DNA from: an uncultured Phycisphaerales bacterium | GTDB lineage: Bacteria > Planctomycetota > Phycisphaerae > Phycisphaerales > UBA1924 | Direction of reading: 5' to 3' | Assembly: GCA_903929885.1 (NCBI GenBank) | Contig: CAIYWI010000126.1 | Span: 1 to 64,000, forward strand | DNA length: 64,000 nucleotides | Shown here: positions 54,510 through 64,000 of the stretch, one piece after another | How the letters are laid out: every line of letters begins with the position of its first letter | How positions within the stretch are numbered: the first letter of the stretch is position 1 | The notes under the pieces: generated by a model | The model's database searches: none | Told to the model about the DNA's origin: nothing | Seen by the model: the letters and a program-made list of their open reading frames with translations, nothing else | Position numbers and translations under genes: made by a program

Positions 54510-54538
54510 TTGACCCGACCGGGCGCGGTTTCTACCAT
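54510..54538 (+). promoter_or_regulatory. Sigma-70-type promoter for rpmB
   Basis: TTGACC (54510-54515), 17-base spacer, TACCAT (54533-54538). The spacing is ideal and the leader to the ATG is about 20 bases. This is the clearest two-element promoter in the window. Confidence 0.6.
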
Positions 54539-54564
54539 CCAGACCCGCTCGAAAGGACGTTGTC

Positions 54565-54840
54565 ATGCCCAGCATCTGCCAGTTCACCGGAAAGAAGACC
54601 TCCCGCGGCATGAAGCGCGCGTGGCGCGGCCAAGCCATCAGCAAGGGCGGCTTCGGCCTCAAGCCCACCGGCATCACCCGCCGCACCTTCAAGCCCAACC
54701 TGCAGGAGATCGTCGCCGTCGTCGATGGCGTCCAGACCCGCGTGAAGGCGTCGGCCAAGGCCATCCGCACCGGCTTGGTCGTCAAGCCGCTCAAGCGGAA
54801 GTTCGGCTACACCCGCCAGCAGAAGGCCGCCCAGGCCTGA
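54565..54840 (+). CDS. rpmB: 50S ribosomal protein L28 (bL28)
   Basis: bL28 is a small basic protein of the large ribosomal subunit. The 91-residue protein has the family start CQFTGKKTSRG, then RRTFKPNLQ and VKASAKAIRTG, ending in basic residues. AAGGA lies 7 bases before the ATG, and a sigma-70-type promoter precedes it (54510-54538). A strong terminator follows (54934-54964), so it is a single-gene unit. rpmG is not adjacent. Confidence 0.94.
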   Translation: MPSICQFTGKKTSRGMKRAWRGQAISKGGFGLKPTGITRRTFKPNLQEIVAVVDGVQTRVKASAKAIRTGLVVKPLKRKFGYTRQQKAAQA

Positions 54841-55207
54841 GCGGCGTCGGCCCGCTCGTGGCGACCATCGCCCGCCCCTGGCAGGGCGTTCGGTTCGGAT
54901 CGGCACGAGAACATCTCGACCAGCTCCCCCCACGGAAGCGTCCGCAAGGACGCTTCCCTTGTTTTTGTCGCGATGCTCTTGGTCGACCCGGTTTCTTGAC
55001 CTGTCGGCCGTTTGCCGATCGTGATTCATCGTTCTCGGAACGATGCCGCGTCATCGCTGTCCGATAGCGGCACCGGTCCGCCGAAAATGCGGCGGTCTTC
55101 GCGCGTTTCTTCACCGACCGGCGTGACCTGCGACCGCATCGCGGTAGCATGAACTCGTGCGGCCGGTCCGTCGTGGGGCCGGTCGGCGCTCCGAGGAGAG
55201 AGGAGTC
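54841..55207 (+). other. Intergenic region after rpmB
   Basis: This 367-base region holds the rpmB terminator, a small hairpin CCGCCG-AAAATG-CGGCGG (55078-55095), and a candidate promoter GTGACC - 16 bases - TAGCAT (55123-55150). The promoter would give a leader of about 50 bases to the downstream secreted protein. I see no ORF in it. Confidence 0.5.
54934..54966 (+). terminator. Intrinsic terminator of rpmB
   Basis: Perfect 10-bp stem GGAAGCGTCC / GGACGCTTCC with loop GCAA, followed by CTTGTTTTT. It lies about 93 bases after the rpmB stop. Confidence 0.8.
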
Positions 55208-55924
55208 ATGAAACCCCGATTCGTGCTCGCAAGCGGCGGCAACGCCGCGGCTGTGATGTTGGCCGGCCTCGTCTCGGCCTGCGCGGCGACCGCCGCCGTC
55301 GCCCAGGTGTCGCCGTGGTTGCCCTTCACCGGGGGCGATGCCGAGTTCAACGCCCTGACCGACAACGCTCAGCGTGTCCAAGGGGCGGCCGAAACACGCA
55401 TCGGCAGCCGCACCGACGCGGGCGCATGGGAACTGGGCATCTGGCGGAGCATCCCCTCGGGCCCCTTCCTTTCGATCGGGCAACTGCCTCGGGTCAACGC
55501 CCAGACCCTCGACTTTGCACTCACCTATGACGGCGACGTGTCGCTGTCGTGGCGAGTGGGCAGCCGCTCGGTGACGACCACGCAACTCGGCGGTCGCTTC
55601 ACCGACATCTTCATCCGCGTCCAGTCGGCCGGCAACGGCTCGATCGCCCTGTCCTCCTTGCAGTTCAATGGGGCCGGGCCGACGGCGCAACTGGTCGCCT
55701 CGGGCGCCGGCACCGTCAACTACCTGCGCCTGTCCAATGGCTCGCTCCCGTTCGGCGCCTTCGAGATCCGCGGGTTCGAGACGCTTTCGTGGGTGGCCAA
55801 CGACCCGCCGGTCAACAGCGCGGTCAACGCCCAGTTCAGGTTCACCAACATCATCCCGAGCCCGGGCGCCTGTGTCGTTGGGTGCTTGGCTGGTGCGATG
55901 GCGCTGCGGCGACGGCGAGGGTGA
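55208..55924 (+). CDS. Secreted protein with PSPG sorting tail (choice-of-anchor W-like)
   Basis: This 238-residue protein has a signal peptide (VMLAGLVSACAATAAVAQ). Its beta-rich domain contains TRIGSRTDAGAWELGIWRS, LDFALTYDGDVSLSWRVG, TDIFIRVQSAGN and SLQFNG. The pattern 'WELGI...LTY...SWRVG...FIRV' recalls choice-of-anchor domains of planctomycete PEP-CTERM-type proteins (anchor W), which I state with moderate certainty. The end is PSPG, a hydrophobic helix and RRRRG. The ATG at 55208 has GAGGAG-type purine stretches upstream and a candidate promoter. Confidence 0.7.
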   Translation: MKPRFVLASGGNAAAVMLAGLVSACAATAAVAQVSPWLPFTGGDAEFNALTDNAQRVQGAAETRIGSRTDAGAWELGIWRSIPSGPFLSIGQLPRVNAQTLDFALTYDGDVSLSWRVGSRSVTTTQLGGRFTDIFIRVQSAGNGSIALSSLQFNGAGPTAQLVASGAGTVNYLRLSNGSLPFGAFEIRGFETLSWVANDPPVNSAVNAQFRFTNIIPSPGACVVGCLAGAMALRRRRG

Positions 55925-56093
55925 ACTTCGGCGCCTTTGGTCGGGCCACTGTGCATCAAGGATTCGGGCGGTTCGGGCCGATGGTCCCTCCGTGACGGCG
56001 GCAGCAGGCTCCGGGCGTGCAACACGCGAGGAGCCACCGCGTTACAGTTCTTGGAGACCCAGGGTGGCCCTGCCCTGCACGGAGGACCCGATC

Positions 56094-56993
56094 ATGCATC
56101 ATGTGAGCACGATGGTCGCGAGCGTGACGCTGCTGCTTGCAGCCGCCGGCGGCGCCTTGGCCCAAGACGCCAAGAATCCCGACGAGCAACCCCTGCGCGG
56201 CCCGTCGGTTCGCGACGACACCGTGCCCGGGGAGAGTCGGCGTTTCACCGGAGCGGCGCAGCGTCGCAAGGATGCCGTGGGCGCGAACATTCCGCAGCGC
56301 ATCTTCGCCCGCGCGATCGATTCGCTTCGAGGCGAGAAGGCCGATCCGACCATCCGGCTCGCCCAGGATCAGGCCGCCCAGATCGCCAAGATCGAACGTG
56401 ACCTGCGTGCCAGGCAGATGGCGTTCATGCGGGATCACCGCGAGGAACTCGCCGAGCTGCGCAAGTCCGCCACGCCCGAGTTGCGCCGTCGCCTCGATCA
56501 GTTGTTGCCAGGTTCCGCCGGCGCCAGGGCTCGCCAAAACGCCGAGGCGCCCGGCGCCGATGAGCCGCCGTCGCGAGCACCCGCAAGCAAGCCCACGGAC
56601 GATCAGAAACCCATGGACGGTTCCGATGCCATGATGCGGGACGGAGCGGTCGCGCCCGAATCCATGCGAGAGCGGCTCGTCGCCCTCATCGAGGCGGCCC
56701 CCAAGACCGAGGACGTGCACGGCAGCATCTGGGCGATCCTGACGCCCGCGCAACGAGAGCACGTCGAAAAGCAGATCGAACGCCTGAAGGCCGAAACCGC
56801 ATCGAGGCGGTCGGACGCCAAGGACGCGCGTCCGGCGGGTCAGGCCCCGGCCAAGTCGCCCGACGGCGCCGCTCCGCCGCAGGGCGCCAAGCCCGATCTC
56901 TCCAATCTCCCGCCGCGACTCCGCGAGCGATGGGAGTCGATGACTCCCGAGCAACGTGCGGAAGCCATCAAGCGGCTCAAGAGCGGCGGCTGA
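56094..56993 (+). CDS. Secreted LTXXQ/Spy-like protein of unknown function
   Basis: This 299-residue protein has a signal peptide (MVASVTLLLAAAGGALA) and long alpha-helical regions with charged repeats. Two stretches, ILTPAQREHVEKQIERLK and MTPEQRAEAIKRLK, resemble the LTxxQ motif of periplasmic Spy/CpxP-type proteins. The middle is low complexity (A, P, D, K). It may be a periplasmic chaperone-like or metal-responsive protein. This is inferred from the motif only. The start has GGAGG 8 bases upstream. Confidence 0.6.
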   Translation: MHHVSTMVASVTLLLAAAGGALAQDAKNPDEQPLRGPSVRDDTVPGESRRFTGAAQRRKDAVGANIPQRIFARAIDSLRGEKADPTIRLAQDQAAQIAKIERDLRARQMAFMRDHREELAELRKSATPELRRRLDQLLPGSAGARARQNAEAPGADEPPSRAPASKPTDDQKPMDGSDAMMRDGAVAPESMRERLVALIEAAPKTEDVHGSIWAILTPAQREHVEKQIERLKAETASRRSDAKDARPAGQAPAKSPDGAAPPQGAKPDLSNLPPRLRERWESMTPEQRAEAIKRLKSGG

Positions 56994-57154
56994 TGCCGCG
57001 GGGTCGCGTCGTTCTATTCGGTTGGTGATGTTCGCACGACGTTCGCAACCGCTATGGGTGAACCTGCGGCCGTTCAAGAGCCCAAAGTGAATGTTTTTTG
57101 AGCTTTTGTCTGATAATTTGGGGCCTTTGGTCCAACCACGGTCCGATATCGCGG

Positions 57155-57160
57155 TATACT
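57155..57160 (+). promoter_or_regulatory. -10 element of candidate sRNA
   Basis: TATACT, a near-perfect -10, in a locally AT-rich stretch. No good -35 is visible at 16-18 bases. Confidence 0.4.
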
Positions 57161-57220
57161 CCCCAGATCTCTCTCTCCTCCAGCGGGGCGCTGTCACGAA
57201 TGGCGCCCTGCTTTATTTTT
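57161..57220 (+). ncRNA. Candidate small RNA with CU-rich 5' part and intrinsic terminator
   Basis: A transcript starting about 57167 would carry a CU-rich stretch (GATCTCTCTCTCCTCC) containing CTCCTCC, complementary to Shine-Dalgarno GGAGG. A 10-bp hairpin (57182-57191 with 57203-57212, one G-U pair) and TTTATTTTT follow. The order promoter, single-stranded CU-rich seed, hairpin and U-tail is typical of regulatory sRNAs. It could instead be the end of the transcript of the gene ending at 56993, or an attenuator of the epimerase gene. Confidence 0.35.
57182..57220 (+). terminator. Intrinsic terminator
   Basis: Stem AGCGGGGCGC / GCGCCCTGCT (10 bp, one G-U pair) with an 11-base loop, followed by TTTATTTTT. 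Confidence 0.65.
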
Positions 57221-57277
57221 CAACTGACGGCGTGCACAGGGTTCCTCGTGCGGATGACAGCGAGGGGCCTTGCCCGA

Positions 57278-57283
57278 TAGGAT
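57278..57283 (+). promoter_or_regulatory. -10-like hexamer, leaderless position (epimerase)
   Basis: TAGGAT ends 6 bases before the GTG at 57290. ATGACA at 57254-57259 is at 18-base spacing and could be its -35. Confidence 0.45.
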
Positions 57284-57289
57284 CGATCC

Positions 57290-58276
57290 GTGTCCAACGA
57301 CTCCCTTCGAGGGCCCGTCCTGCTGACGGGCGCGGCCGGATTCATCGGCTCCCACGCGGCGTGTGCCCTGCTCTCGCGAGGCATCGAGGTCGTGGGGATC
57401 GACAACTTCGACCCGTTCTACCCCCGCGGCATCAAGGAGGCCAACCTGCAGGCGGTGCACGCCGCGGGTGGTCGCTTCACCTTCGTCGAAGGCGACATCT
57501 GTGATGGCCCGCTCGTCTCGTCGCTCCTGAACGATCATCGCGTCGCCGCCGTGATTCATCTGGCGGCCAAGGCCGGGGTGCGGCCCAGCATCGTCGATCC
57601 GCCGGGATATGCCCGGGCCAACGTGCTGGGCACGTCGGTGGTCCTCGATGCGGCCCACCGCGCCGGATGCGAGCGGGTGGTGGTCGCGTCGTCGAGTTCG
57701 GTCTATGGCAATGCGCCGGTGGCCCCCTTCCACGAGGAGATGGATGTCGACGCCCCCATCAGCCCCTATGCCGCGACCAAGCGGGCCTGCGAACTGATCT
57801 GCCGCACGCATCACCATCTCACGCGTCAGCCCGTGGCGTGCCTGCGGTTCTTCACGGTGTACGGCCCCAGGCAGCGGCCCGACCTGGCGATCAGCGCGTT
57901 CATGCGCAAGATCGCGGCGGGCGAGACGCTGCAGGTCTTCGGCGACGGGTCGACCAGTCGCGACTACACCTTCGTGACCGACATCGTCGCGGGCATTCTG
58001 GCGTCGCTCGAGCGGATCCCCGCGCACGGCTACCGCGTCTGGAACCTGGGCAACTCCTCGCCGGTGACGCTCTCCGCGATGATCGAGGCGATCGAGGGGG
58101 TGGTGGGCCGCAAGGCGGTCGTGGAACGCATGGCCATGCAACCCGGCGATGTCGAGCGCACGTGGGCCGACCTCGCCCGATCCACCCGCGAACTGGGCTA
58201 CCTGCCCGCGACACCCTTTGTCGAGGGCCTCGAAGCCCAGTGGCGAGCGATGTCTCGAGCCATGTCGCGAGCGTGA
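57290..58276 (+). CDS. NAD-dependent epimerase/dehydratase, UDP-sugar epimerase-like
   Basis: This 328-residue extended SDR enzyme has an N-terminal nucleotide-binding GAAGFIGSHAA, DNFDPFYPRGIKEANL, HLAAKAGVRPSI, SSSSVYGN, and the catalytic SPYAATKRACE with Tyr and Lys. RFFTVYGPRQRPDLAI and GDGSTSRDYTFVTDI follow. The region DNFDPFYPRGIK is typical of UDP-glucuronate 4-epimerases. It supplies nucleotide sugars for glycans. The GTG start at 57290 is supported by a TAGGAT hexamer 6 bases upstream. It ends 4 bases before the convergent metalloprotease. Confidence 0.87.
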   Translation: MSNDSLRGPVLLTGAAGFIGSHAACALLSRGIEVVGIDNFDPFYPRGIKEANLQAVHAAGGRFTFVEGDICDGPLVSSLLNDHRVAAVIHLAAKAGVRPSIVDPPGYARANVLGTSVVLDAAHRAGCERVVVASSSSVYGNAPVAPFHEEMDVDAPISPYAATKRACELICRTHHHLTRQPVACLRFFTVYGPRQRPDLAISAFMRKIAAGETLQVFGDGSTSRDYTFVTDIVAGILASLERIPAHGYRVWNLGNSSPVTLSAMIEAIEGVVGRKAVVERMAMQPGDVERTWADLARSTRELGYLPATPFVEGLEAQWRAMSRAMSRA

Positions 58277-58280
58277 TCGC

Positions 58281-60374
58281 TCAGCAACCCGCTTCCCACG
58301 TCAAGAAGAACGCGCCGACGTCGTCGCCGTCGATGCCTCCATCGGCATTGATGTCGGCGGTCTCGTCGCCCGTCTCCCACAGGCCGAAGAAGGCGTCGAT
58401 GTCCGCGCCGTCGACGCCGCCGTCGCAGTTGATGTCGGCCCCGCACAACGACACGAGCGCGGATGTGGTGGTCACGCTCGCCGTGCCGCCGCATTCGCCG
58501 GAGATGATGCACCGCACGGCTCGCCCGTTCACGCTCGCGCTGCCCCGCCACGCCGGCGAGAGGGACGTGAGCACGAGGGTGGGGGAGGCGGCCCCCGACG
58601 CGACCGCGACCGAAGCGTCGCCGACGAGCACGGGGCCGTCGGTGACGGCTCTCCAGCCGCTCGGCGCGGAAAGATCGCGCACTTCCCAGCGGTAGCCCAG
58701 GGCGCCGCCGCCCGAGGCGACGACGGACACCTCGACCGGGCCTGCAGGGCAGGTGGTGACCGAGGCGGGTTGCTGGTCGATGATGGGGGCGCCCCCTGTG
58801 ACGGCGAGGGTGAGCGACTGCGGGGTGCCCTGCGTCGTCACGACGCCGCAGGGCGAATAGACCATGACGTCCCATCGATCGTTGTGGTTGGGGGAGGCGA
58901 CCACATGGGTGGCGTTGGTGGCGCCGTACACGCGAGCCCCGTTGCGGAACCACTGGAAGCGAAGTTCGGTCCCGGTGGCGACCGCCGCCAGCGTCACGGG
59001 GGTTCCGACGCAGACGGCGCCGGCGGGCGTGACGGAGGTGGAGGCGAGCAGAGGCGATTCCAGCTGAGTGCTGCAGGTGAGGCCGTTGACGTAGGCGGAC
59101 ATGCGTTCGATGACGCGGGGGCCGAAGGTCATCTGCATGTTGCGGATGCCGCCGCTGCACGTGTGGCAGTACGACATGATCGTTCCGGTCAGGGCCGAGG
59201 CGACGGCGCAGTCCTGGGTGCCGTTCTCGCACGCGGAACTGGTGGTGCGCAGCCCGCACCCGTCGATGACGGGGCTGTACGCGCAGGAGTTGTGGGTGTG
59301 CTCGCTGCCGAACTGGTGGCCCCACTCGTGGGTGACGACCATGAGATCCCAGTTGGAGTCGTTGTCACGGATCGGGAACGGGAAGCCGCCCGCGAGATTG
59401 GCGCTCACCGCGTAGCCGTTGTTGTTCGAGCATGCCGCCCGCAGGTACGCGATCCCGCCGCCCAGCGAGCGACCGCTGAGCATGTGCGCCGAGGCACGCG
59501 TCACCGAGCCCATGTTGGTCCGCCAGTGCGACCGGAACTGCGAGAGTTGGTCGGAGGTGTTGGCCGCGTCCCACGGATCGGTCGTCGACCATGTCCGCAG
59601 ATAGGAGATCCGCAGGCCCATGCCGATCTCGCGCGTGTAAATGACGTTCGAGGCGCCGACGAGGATCACCGCGTAGTCGGCCGCGTTCTGCGCGCCGCCG
59701 GCGATTCCGGCGAACTCCTGGTCGCTGTCGATGGCCACGCGGAAGGCGCGACAGGCCACCCGCGACGTGTACGTCGGCTCGTCGGCGGTCGGCGGCGGCG
59801 TGACGTCGTCCTCGGGCGCCACTTCGCCGGCGCAACTCGGGGGCGCCAACGCGCCGACGACCTCGAGCATGCCTTGCTCATAGGAGAGCGCGAGCGGGCC
59901 GTCCGTCCAGGGACGGGTCGCGATCAGGTGCGTCACGCCTCCGATGGTGATCCACCCCTGCGCCTGCGTGGGCGAAAGGCCCAGGAAGACGTCCGATCCT
60001 TCCACGCCGGGCACGCTCCCCGCCCAGAGCGAGACGGTGGTGGCCAGCGGCCGCTCCACGCCTCCCGCCTCGACTGTCACGATCCTCGCGTCGTCGGCGA
60101 GCACGTCGACCCGGCGCAACTCCGCCACCACGGTGGCGTCGGGCCCCAGCGGCAGTTCGACGGTCGCGATGTTGCCGGCCTCGGACATGATGGACACCGC
60201 GACGGGATCGATGCGATGAGCGGCGGCCCAGCCAGGGACCAGTCCGCGTCCCTGCGACGCGGCCAGCGCCGCGGGCGACAGCGGGCGATGCACGATGTCG
60301 TCGAGCGATGCCGCGCGGGCGAACGAGCACGCGAGCGACGAGGCGACGAGCAGGCGGAGGATGTCGAGGGTCAT
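58281..60374 (-). CDS. Secreted reprolysin-like zinc metalloprotease with GC-type dockerin terminus
   Basis: This 697-residue protease has a signal peptide (LRLLVASSLACSFARA), a pro-like N-terminal region of about 200 residues, and an M12B/adamalysin-type catalytic domain. The zinc site is HEWGHQFGSEH (His349, Glu350, His353, His359) and the Met-turn is IMSYCH. Two Ig-like domains follow (about 430-640). The last 54 residues, Cys to Cys, hold two Asp-rich repeats ending WEAGC. A pregnancy-associated-plasma-protein-like (M43) assignment is possible, but the spacing fits M12 better. Confidence 0.86.
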   Translation of the reverse strand: MTLDILRLLVASSLACSFARAASLDDIVHRPLSPAALAASQGRGLVPGWAAAHRIDPVAVSIMSEAGNIATVELPLGPDATVVAELRRVDVLADDARIVTVEAGGVERPLATTVSLWAGSVPGVEGSDVFLGLSPTQAQGWITIGGVTHLIATRPWTDGPLALSYEQGMLEVVGALAPPSCAGEVAPEDDVTPPPTADEPTYTSRVACRAFRVAIDSDQEFAGIAGGAQNAADYAVILVGASNVIYTREIGMGLRISYLRTWSTTDPWDAANTSDQLSQFRSHWRTNMGSVTRASAHMLSGRSLGGGIAYLRAACSNNNGYAVSANLAGGFPFPIRDNDSNWDLMVVTHEWGHQFGSEHTHNSCAYSPVIDGCGLRTTSSACENGTQDCAVASALTGTIMSYCHTCSGGIRNMQMTFGPRVIERMSAYVNGLTCSTQLESPLLASTSVTPAGAVCVGTPVTLAAVATGTELRFQWFRNGARVYGATNATHVVASPNHNDRWDVMVYSPCGVVTTQGTPQSLTLAVTGGAPIIDQQPASVTTCPAGPVEVSVVASGGGALGYRWEVRDLSAPSGWRAVTDGPVLVGDASVAVASGAASPTLVLTSLSPAWRGSASVNGRAVRCIISGECGGTASVTTTSALVSLCGADINCDGGVDGADIDAFFGLWETGDETADINADGGIDGDDVGAFFLTWEAGC
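58284..58445 (-). repeat. GC-type dockerin-like 54-residue module, copy 3
   Basis: Encodes Cys, DINCDGGVDGADID, DINADGGIDGDDVG, WEAGC. It is the same 162 bases from Cys to Cys as copies 1 and 2. This copy has an extra Cys inside the first repeat. Confidence 0.8.
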
Positions 60375-60570
60375 GGGCGGTGTGGAGCTTGGAGACTCGG
60401 GGAGGCCGGCACGTCCGAGAAGCCGACGGGCTGGCGTGATGCGTTCATTGATTCGTCACGATCGGGCGGAACGTTGCATCGCCTCGCGCAGGTTGGTCGC
60501 AAGCGTCGGCGAGCGAGCGTGAACGCGTGCGCCGCCGCCGCATTGCCGCCGGAGGAGGCCCGGCGGGGTG

Positions 60571-60606
60571 AAAAAAGACAAGGCCCGGGTCGAGACCCGG
60601 GCCTTG
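60571..60606 (-). terminator. Intrinsic terminator of atpA
   Basis: On the minus strand, a perfect 12-bp stem CAAGGCCCGGGT / ACCCGGGCCTTG (loop of four) is followed by CTTTTTT in RNA sense. It lies about 24 bases after the atpA stop. Confidence 0.85.
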
Positions 60607-60629
60607 CGAGCGTTCGAATCAGGAGCGGA

Positions 60630-62204
<1,575 letters not shown>

Positions 62205-62510
62205 GTCTTGGACCCTTGGCTTGGTGTTGGTCTCGCGCACGATCGACGCCGCCGTCGCCCGTTCGGACCCGCCCCCCTGTGCCCGTGGAATCGGGCGGAG
62301 CGGGAGGCAAGGGTAGGTGACACCCCTCCCGCGGGGAAGCCCCACGGTCCCGGAACGATGCCCTCGCCTCCCCGTCACGACCTTCGATGCGAACAAACGG
62401 CGTACGTGCGGCCCCTCGTCGCGCACCCTTGGTGCGGCCGATGTACCACCCGTCGACGCAGGCCGCGACCCGGACACCCTGACGAATACCATCCTCGACC
62501 CGCCCCTCCC
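62205..62510. other. Intergenic region between atpA and the TPR glycosyltransferase
   Basis: These 306 bases separate divergent genes and should hold both promoters. Candidates are TACCCT on the minus strand (62310-62315) for atpA, with a leader of about 100 bases, and TACCAT on the plus strand (62487-62492) for the downstream gene. Neither has a convincing -35. I see no ORF in it. Confidence 0.4.
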
Positions 62511-64000
62511 ATGAGCGTCATCCTCTCCAAGGTCCTTGAAGCGCAGGGCTTGCTCGCCGAGAACAAGGTCGATGCCGCCGCGGCGTTGCTGGCCCCGCTG
62601 GCCCTCCGCCACCCCAAGGAGCCCAACATCGTCGGGCTCTATTCGATCGTCCTCTTCCGCCAGCGCAAGTACCCGCAGTCGCTCCACTACGCCCGTCAGG
62701 CCGTGGCGCTCGTCCCAGGCGACGTGCACTACGTCACCAACTTGGCCCTCCTGCTCATGGCCAACCAGAAGGCCAAGGAGGCCAGGACGTGGTACCTGCG
62801 GGCCCTTGAACTCAACCCCAACCACGTCGAGGCACTGCTCAGTCTGGCCAACGAGGCGTTGACGGAAAACAACCCCCGCGAAGCCGCGGCGTACTGCCGG
62901 CGCGTGCTCGACCAGCGCTGGGACCCGCAGATCTGCCCGACGTACATGGCCGCCCTCGCCGGCCTTGGCGAGATCGAGGAGGCCATCGCCTTCGGCAATC
63001 AGGCCATCGAGCGTTTTCCGAGCGACTCGCTCCTGCTCTCCAATCGCTGCAGCAACTACAACTACGCGTGGAACGCCACGCCCGCGATGGCCGCGGCCGC
63101 CCACCGCGCCTTCGGCGAGGCCCTCGAACGCGAACGGCCCGACGCCACCTTCGTCCACAAGGGCTCCGACGACGACGAGCGGCCCCTGCGCATCGGGCTG
63201 GTCTCCTCCGACCTGCGGTCGCACTCGGTCTCGTACTTCATCGAGCCCTTCCTCCGTCACCACGACCGCGAACGATTCGAGGTCTACGCCTACTCCACCA
63301 CTCGCCACGAGGACGCGACCTCCAAGCGGCTCCGTGACCTGGTGAAGGGCTGGCGCGCCTGCGGCGACCTCGTCGACATCGAGGTCTGTCGTCTCATCGA
63401 GGCCGACGCCATCGACATCCTGATCGACCTCAACGGCCTCACGCAGAACAACTCGGCCACGGTCTTCGTCTACAAGCCCGCGCCGGTGCAGGTGACCTAC
63501 TGCGGCTATCCCAACACCACCGGGCTTCGCGCGGTGGATTGGCGAGTGGTCGACGCCGTGACCGATCCGCCTCCCGATTCCCCCGAGGCCGTCGCCGCAA
63601 GAGCGGCGGGGCAGCCCGACTTCGACGAACGGTGCACCGAGCGATTGTGGCGGCTTGATCCGTGCTTCCTGTGCTACTCGCCGCCGCGAGACGCGCCCGA
63701 ACCCAAGCGAGACCCGGCGCACCCAGGCCCGGTCTTCGGCTCCTTCAACGCGAACAAGAAGATCGTGGGCCCCCTGCTCGAACGGTGGGCCGAACTGCTC
63801 CGCCGCGTGCCGGGGTCGAGGTTCGTGCTCAAGACCTTCGAGTTCAAGGACGAGTTCCCGCGCGAGCGCGTGCGACGCGCCTTCGAGCGAGGCGGCGTCG
63901 ATCCCTCCCGCGTCGAGATCATGGGCCCGGCCGCGAGCGTGGCCGAGCACCTCGCGGTCTACGGCCGCGTGGACGTGGCGATGGACACCATGCCCTACAA
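62511..64000 (+). CDS. TPR-domain O-GlcNAc transferase-like (GT41) protein, truncated by window end
   Basis: The frame is open from ATG 62511 to the window end (496 codons, no stop), so the gene is partial. About the first 200 residues are TPR-like helix pairs ([53 protein letters not shown]). Then comes the GT41 catalytic part: [58 protein letters not shown] and [10 protein letters not shown]. This family adds GlcNAc to Ser/Thr of proteins (eukaryotic OGT) or related sugars in bacteria. The acceptor here is unknown. Confidence 0.85.
   Translation, partial: MSVILSKVLEAQGLLAENKVDAAAALLAPLALRHPKEPNIVGLYSIVLFRQRKYPQSLHYARQAVALVPGDVHYVTNLALLLMANQKAKEARTWYLRALELNPNHVEALLSLANEALTENNPREAAAYCRRVLDQRWDPQICPTYMAALAGLGEIEEAIAFGNQAIERFPSDSLLLSNRCSNYNYAWNATPAMAAAAHRAFGEALERERPDATFVHKGSDDDERPLRIGLVSSDLRSHSVSYFIEPFLRHHDRERFEVYAYSTTRHEDATSKRLRDLVKGWRACGDLVDIEVCRLIEADAIDILIDLNGLTQNNSATVFVYKPAPVQVTYCGYPNTTGLRAVDWRVVDAVTDPPPDSPEAVAARAAGQPDFDERCTERLWRLDPCFLCYSPPRDAPEPKRDPAHPGPVFGSFNANKKIVGPLLERWAELLRRVPGSRFVLKTFEFKDEFPRERVRRAFERGGVDPSRVEIMGPAASVAEHLAVYGRVDVAMDTMPY

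Overview
The window is GC-rich, densely coded DNA from a planctomycete, most likely of class Phycisphaerae. The clearest clue is a set of three secreted proteins that end in the same 54-residue Cys-to-Cys doublet of Asp-rich repeats and finish in ...WEAGC, the 'GC-type dockerin' terminus I associate with Phycisphaerales. Other clues are many prepilin-like proteins (F[ST]LIE), PAPG/PSPG...RRRR sorting tails, several ECF sigma factors, an O-GlcNAc-transferase-like TPR protein, and lpxA, which implies a lipid A outer membrane. No rRNA, tRNA, CRISPR array, insertion sequence, phage gene or integrase was seen. The content looks like ordinary chromosome.

Layout. 1-9 kb: an ECF sigma/anti-sigma pair, a Wzz-like coiled-coil membrane protein, aldose 1-epimerase and an EVE protein, a CARDB-repeat surface protein, a prepilin, a lone ECF sigma factor coupled to ispE. 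9-22 kb: a secreted subtilase, DUF971, pyrF, mgtE, tsaD, a SHOCT-like membrane protein, clpX, proC, a secreted dockerin-GC protein, a prepilin with a TerC transporter, lysS. 22-27 kb: a minor-pseudopilin operon with a 952-residue PilX/GspK-like protein, then a PEGA lipoprotein. 27-36 kb: a secreted protein/sigma/anti-sigma operon, a vanadium haloperoxidase-family protein, plsY, lpxA, glmS, purE and an NAD(P)-binding dehydrogenase. 36-42 kb: a pilM-N-O-P-B pilus/type II secretion operon. 42-53 kb: miaB, a 1467-residue PQQ-propeller protein, a cytochrome c-sugar dehydrogenase fusion, threonine aldolase, DUF72. 53-64 kb: a DegT aminotransferase, rpmB, two secreted proteins, a sugar-nucleotide epimerase, a secreted metalloprotease, a solitary atpA, and a TPR/O-GlcNAc transferase cut by the window end.

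How the parts fit together. Central functions (IspE, PyrF, TsaD, LysS, ProC, PurE, GlmS, PlsY, LpxA, MiaB, ClpX, bL28, AtpA) are scattered as single genes or pairs. They are interspersed with envelope and secretion functions: pilins, the pilus motor platform, secreted proteases with sorting termini, extracytoplasmic-function regulators, and sugar-nucleotide/glycosylation enzymes.

The most striking non-coding pattern is a TANNNT (-10-like) hexamer 5 to 9 bases upstream of the start codon of about 17 operon-leading genes. This is what leaderless transcription would look like. Genes for secreted proteins and ribosomal protein bL28 instead have a 5' leader with a Shine-Dalgarno sequence. Other non-coding candidates are a ~60-nt sRNA-like unit at 57161-57220, a 21-codon ORF with a strong ribosome binding site and terminator at 51291-51424, and a hairpin-rich leader before pilM.
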